In this document: positions 5,337 through 6,181 of the stretch, one piece after another
How the letters are laid out: the number at the start of each line of letters is the position of its first letter
Position numbering within the stretch: the first letter of the stretch is position 1
Assembly (NCBI GenBank): GCA_049613665.1
Contig: JBMZCV010000234.1
Location: 1-6,181 of the forward strand
Source: JBMZCV01 sp049613665
GTDB lineage: Bacteria > Bacteroidota > Bacteroidia > Chitinophagales > UBA2359
Direction of reading: 5' to 3'
DNA: 6,181 bases
Translations under genes and position numbers: made by a program
Notes under the pieces: model-generated
The model's input: the letters and a program-made list of their open reading frames with translations, nothing else
The model's database searches: none
Told to the model about the DNA's origin: nothing

Positions 5337-6181
5337 ATGAAACGAGGATTTCTCTTACTCTTTCTTTTAATCAGCTCCATATGGACTGTTTCGGCACAAG
5401 ACCTCAATGTGACAGGTGTTGTGTTAGACAATTCCACGCCTAGCGATGGGGCTTCGGTTATACTTTCCGTCACTGTTCAAAATAGCGGAGCTATCGATGC
5501 TACTAATATATTAGTAGATATCGAGCTTGCTACCGAATTGAACCATATGAGTGACGATGGAAATGGCGATTATGATAATGGCTCAGGTATCTGGACTATT
5601 AGCAGTTTGCTAGCAAGTGCTGACACAACTTTGCAAATTACAACTACGTTTGTAGAAGCCATTTCATTAACATCAGTTATCAAAAGCTCAACAGCATTTA
5701 TTGCTGCTTTTGATGATGATAATTCCAACAATAGCAATAGTGCATGTTTGACTTCTCCAATACCTATATGTGTAGCAAGCGGAGAAGAGTTTACATTATC
5801 GGCACCAACTTCTATTGATGGAGAAGCACCTGATGGTAGTCCAATGTCTTATGCCTTGAGCAACTTTCAATGGCTATTAGACGACTCACCATATGATGAT
5901 GGTGACCCCGATTCTCAAACTAACACACTTCTTGTGAGTCAGGCAGGTTCTTATACCTTAACTGCTGAATATGATGATGGTACAAACACCTGTCCTTTTG
6001 ATGGTTGTTGTCCTGTTGTATTTGTTGAGGAATGTCCTTGTAGCGTTAGTGTAGAAAATCCATTAGTTGGGGCTTGTATGTACAATTCAGATAGCAGCCA
6101 AAGTGAAGCAAGTTTGACATTTGATGTTAGCTTTGCAAATGTAGCATTAGGCGAAATGATAACTGTAATGGCAGGCGATAG
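5337..6181 (+). CDS. Secreted protein with DUF11/CARDB-like and Ig-like domains, 5' part only
   Basis: The frame opens at ATG 5337 and is still open at the right edge after 281 codons, so the C-terminus and any sorting domain are unseen. Residues 1-20 (MKRGFLLLFLLISSIWTVSA, cleavage before QDL) are a clear Sec signal peptide, which fixes the start. Residues about 21-125 resemble a DUF11/CARDB beta-sandwich: VTVQNSGAIDATNILVDIEL (45-64), then the acidic DDGNGDYDNGSGIW (73-86) and SLLASADTTLQITTTF (90-105). Residues about 141-232 look Ig-like, with FQWLLDD (177-183) and a closing SQAGSYTLTAEY (201-212). Cysteines cluster at 219, 224, 225, 233 and 235. A further domain begins near 236. This architecture is common in large Bacteroidota surface proteins or adhesins, but the role here is inferred. 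The gene diverges from the T9SS type B gene across the AT-rich spacer. No enzyme motif is visible in the part present. Confidence 0.88.
   Translation, partial: MKRGFLLLFLLISSIWTVSAQDLNVTGVVLDNSTPSDGASVILSVTVQNSGAIDATNILVDIELATELNHMSDDGNGDYDNGSGIWTISSLLASADTTLQITTTFVEAISLTSVIKSSTAFIAAFDDDNSNNSNSACLTSPIPICVASGEEFTLSAPTSIDGEAPDGSPMSYALSNFQWLLDDSPYDDGDPDSQTNTLLVSQAGSYTLTAEYDDGTNTCPFDGCCPVVFVEECPCSVSVENPLVGACMYNSDSSQSEASLTFDVSFANVALGEMITVMAGD

Noticed and set aside
5891..5981. Repeated 13-base ATATGATGATGGT at 5891-5903 and 5969-5981
   Set aside because: Both encode YDDG in the same frame of the Asp/Gly-rich secreted protein, so codon-level similarity of loops is a sufficient explanation.

Overview
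The window looks like chromosomal DNA from an AT-rich member of the Bacteroidota, probably a free-living, gliding or surface-associated lineage. Four things point there. One protein ends in a type B sorting domain of the type IX secretion system (T9SS), which is confined to this phylum. An ECF sigma factor of Bacteroidota style sits beside it. The sigma gene has an upstream TTG / TAnnTTTG promoter of the Bacteroidota pattern. The spacers are very AT-rich and no Shine-Dalgarno sequences are obvious. Genus and species cannot be told from this stretch.

Layout, left to right. Bases 1-768 carry no gene. They hold a strong, nearly perfect hairpin terminator (416-457) with no reading frame in front of it, then a family of short direct repeats (452-511 and 631-695), the last of which covers the -33 part of the best promoter in the window (676-706). 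Bases 769-1290 encode a compact ECF sigma factor, alone in its transcription unit and closed by a 20-bp-stem terminator (1346-1399). A short convergent spacer (1400-1475) is packed with further inverted repeats. Bases 1476-4340, on the minus strand, encode a 954-residue secreted multidomain protein: signal peptide, a Bacteroidota-specific N-terminal region, about four fibronectin-III-like modules and the T9SS type B C-terminal domain. Bases 4341-5336 are a roughly 1-kb, extremely AT-rich divergent spacer with no convincing gene. From 5337 to the right edge runs the 5' part of a second secreted protein on the plus strand: signal peptide, DUF11/CARDB-like domain, Ig-like domain with clustered cysteines, unfinished at the window end.

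The two large genes are divergently arranged cell-surface or secreted proteins, likely exported by Sec and then (certainly by design for the first, only presumably for the second) by T9SS. The sigma factor converges on the first of them and shares no operon with it. Nothing in the sequence proves that it controls them. The least ordinary parts are non-coding: the orphan terminator, the repeat array over the sigma promoter, and the hairpin cluster between the convergent genes. I did not find evidence for a defence system, CRISPR array, mobile element, tRNA or rRNA.
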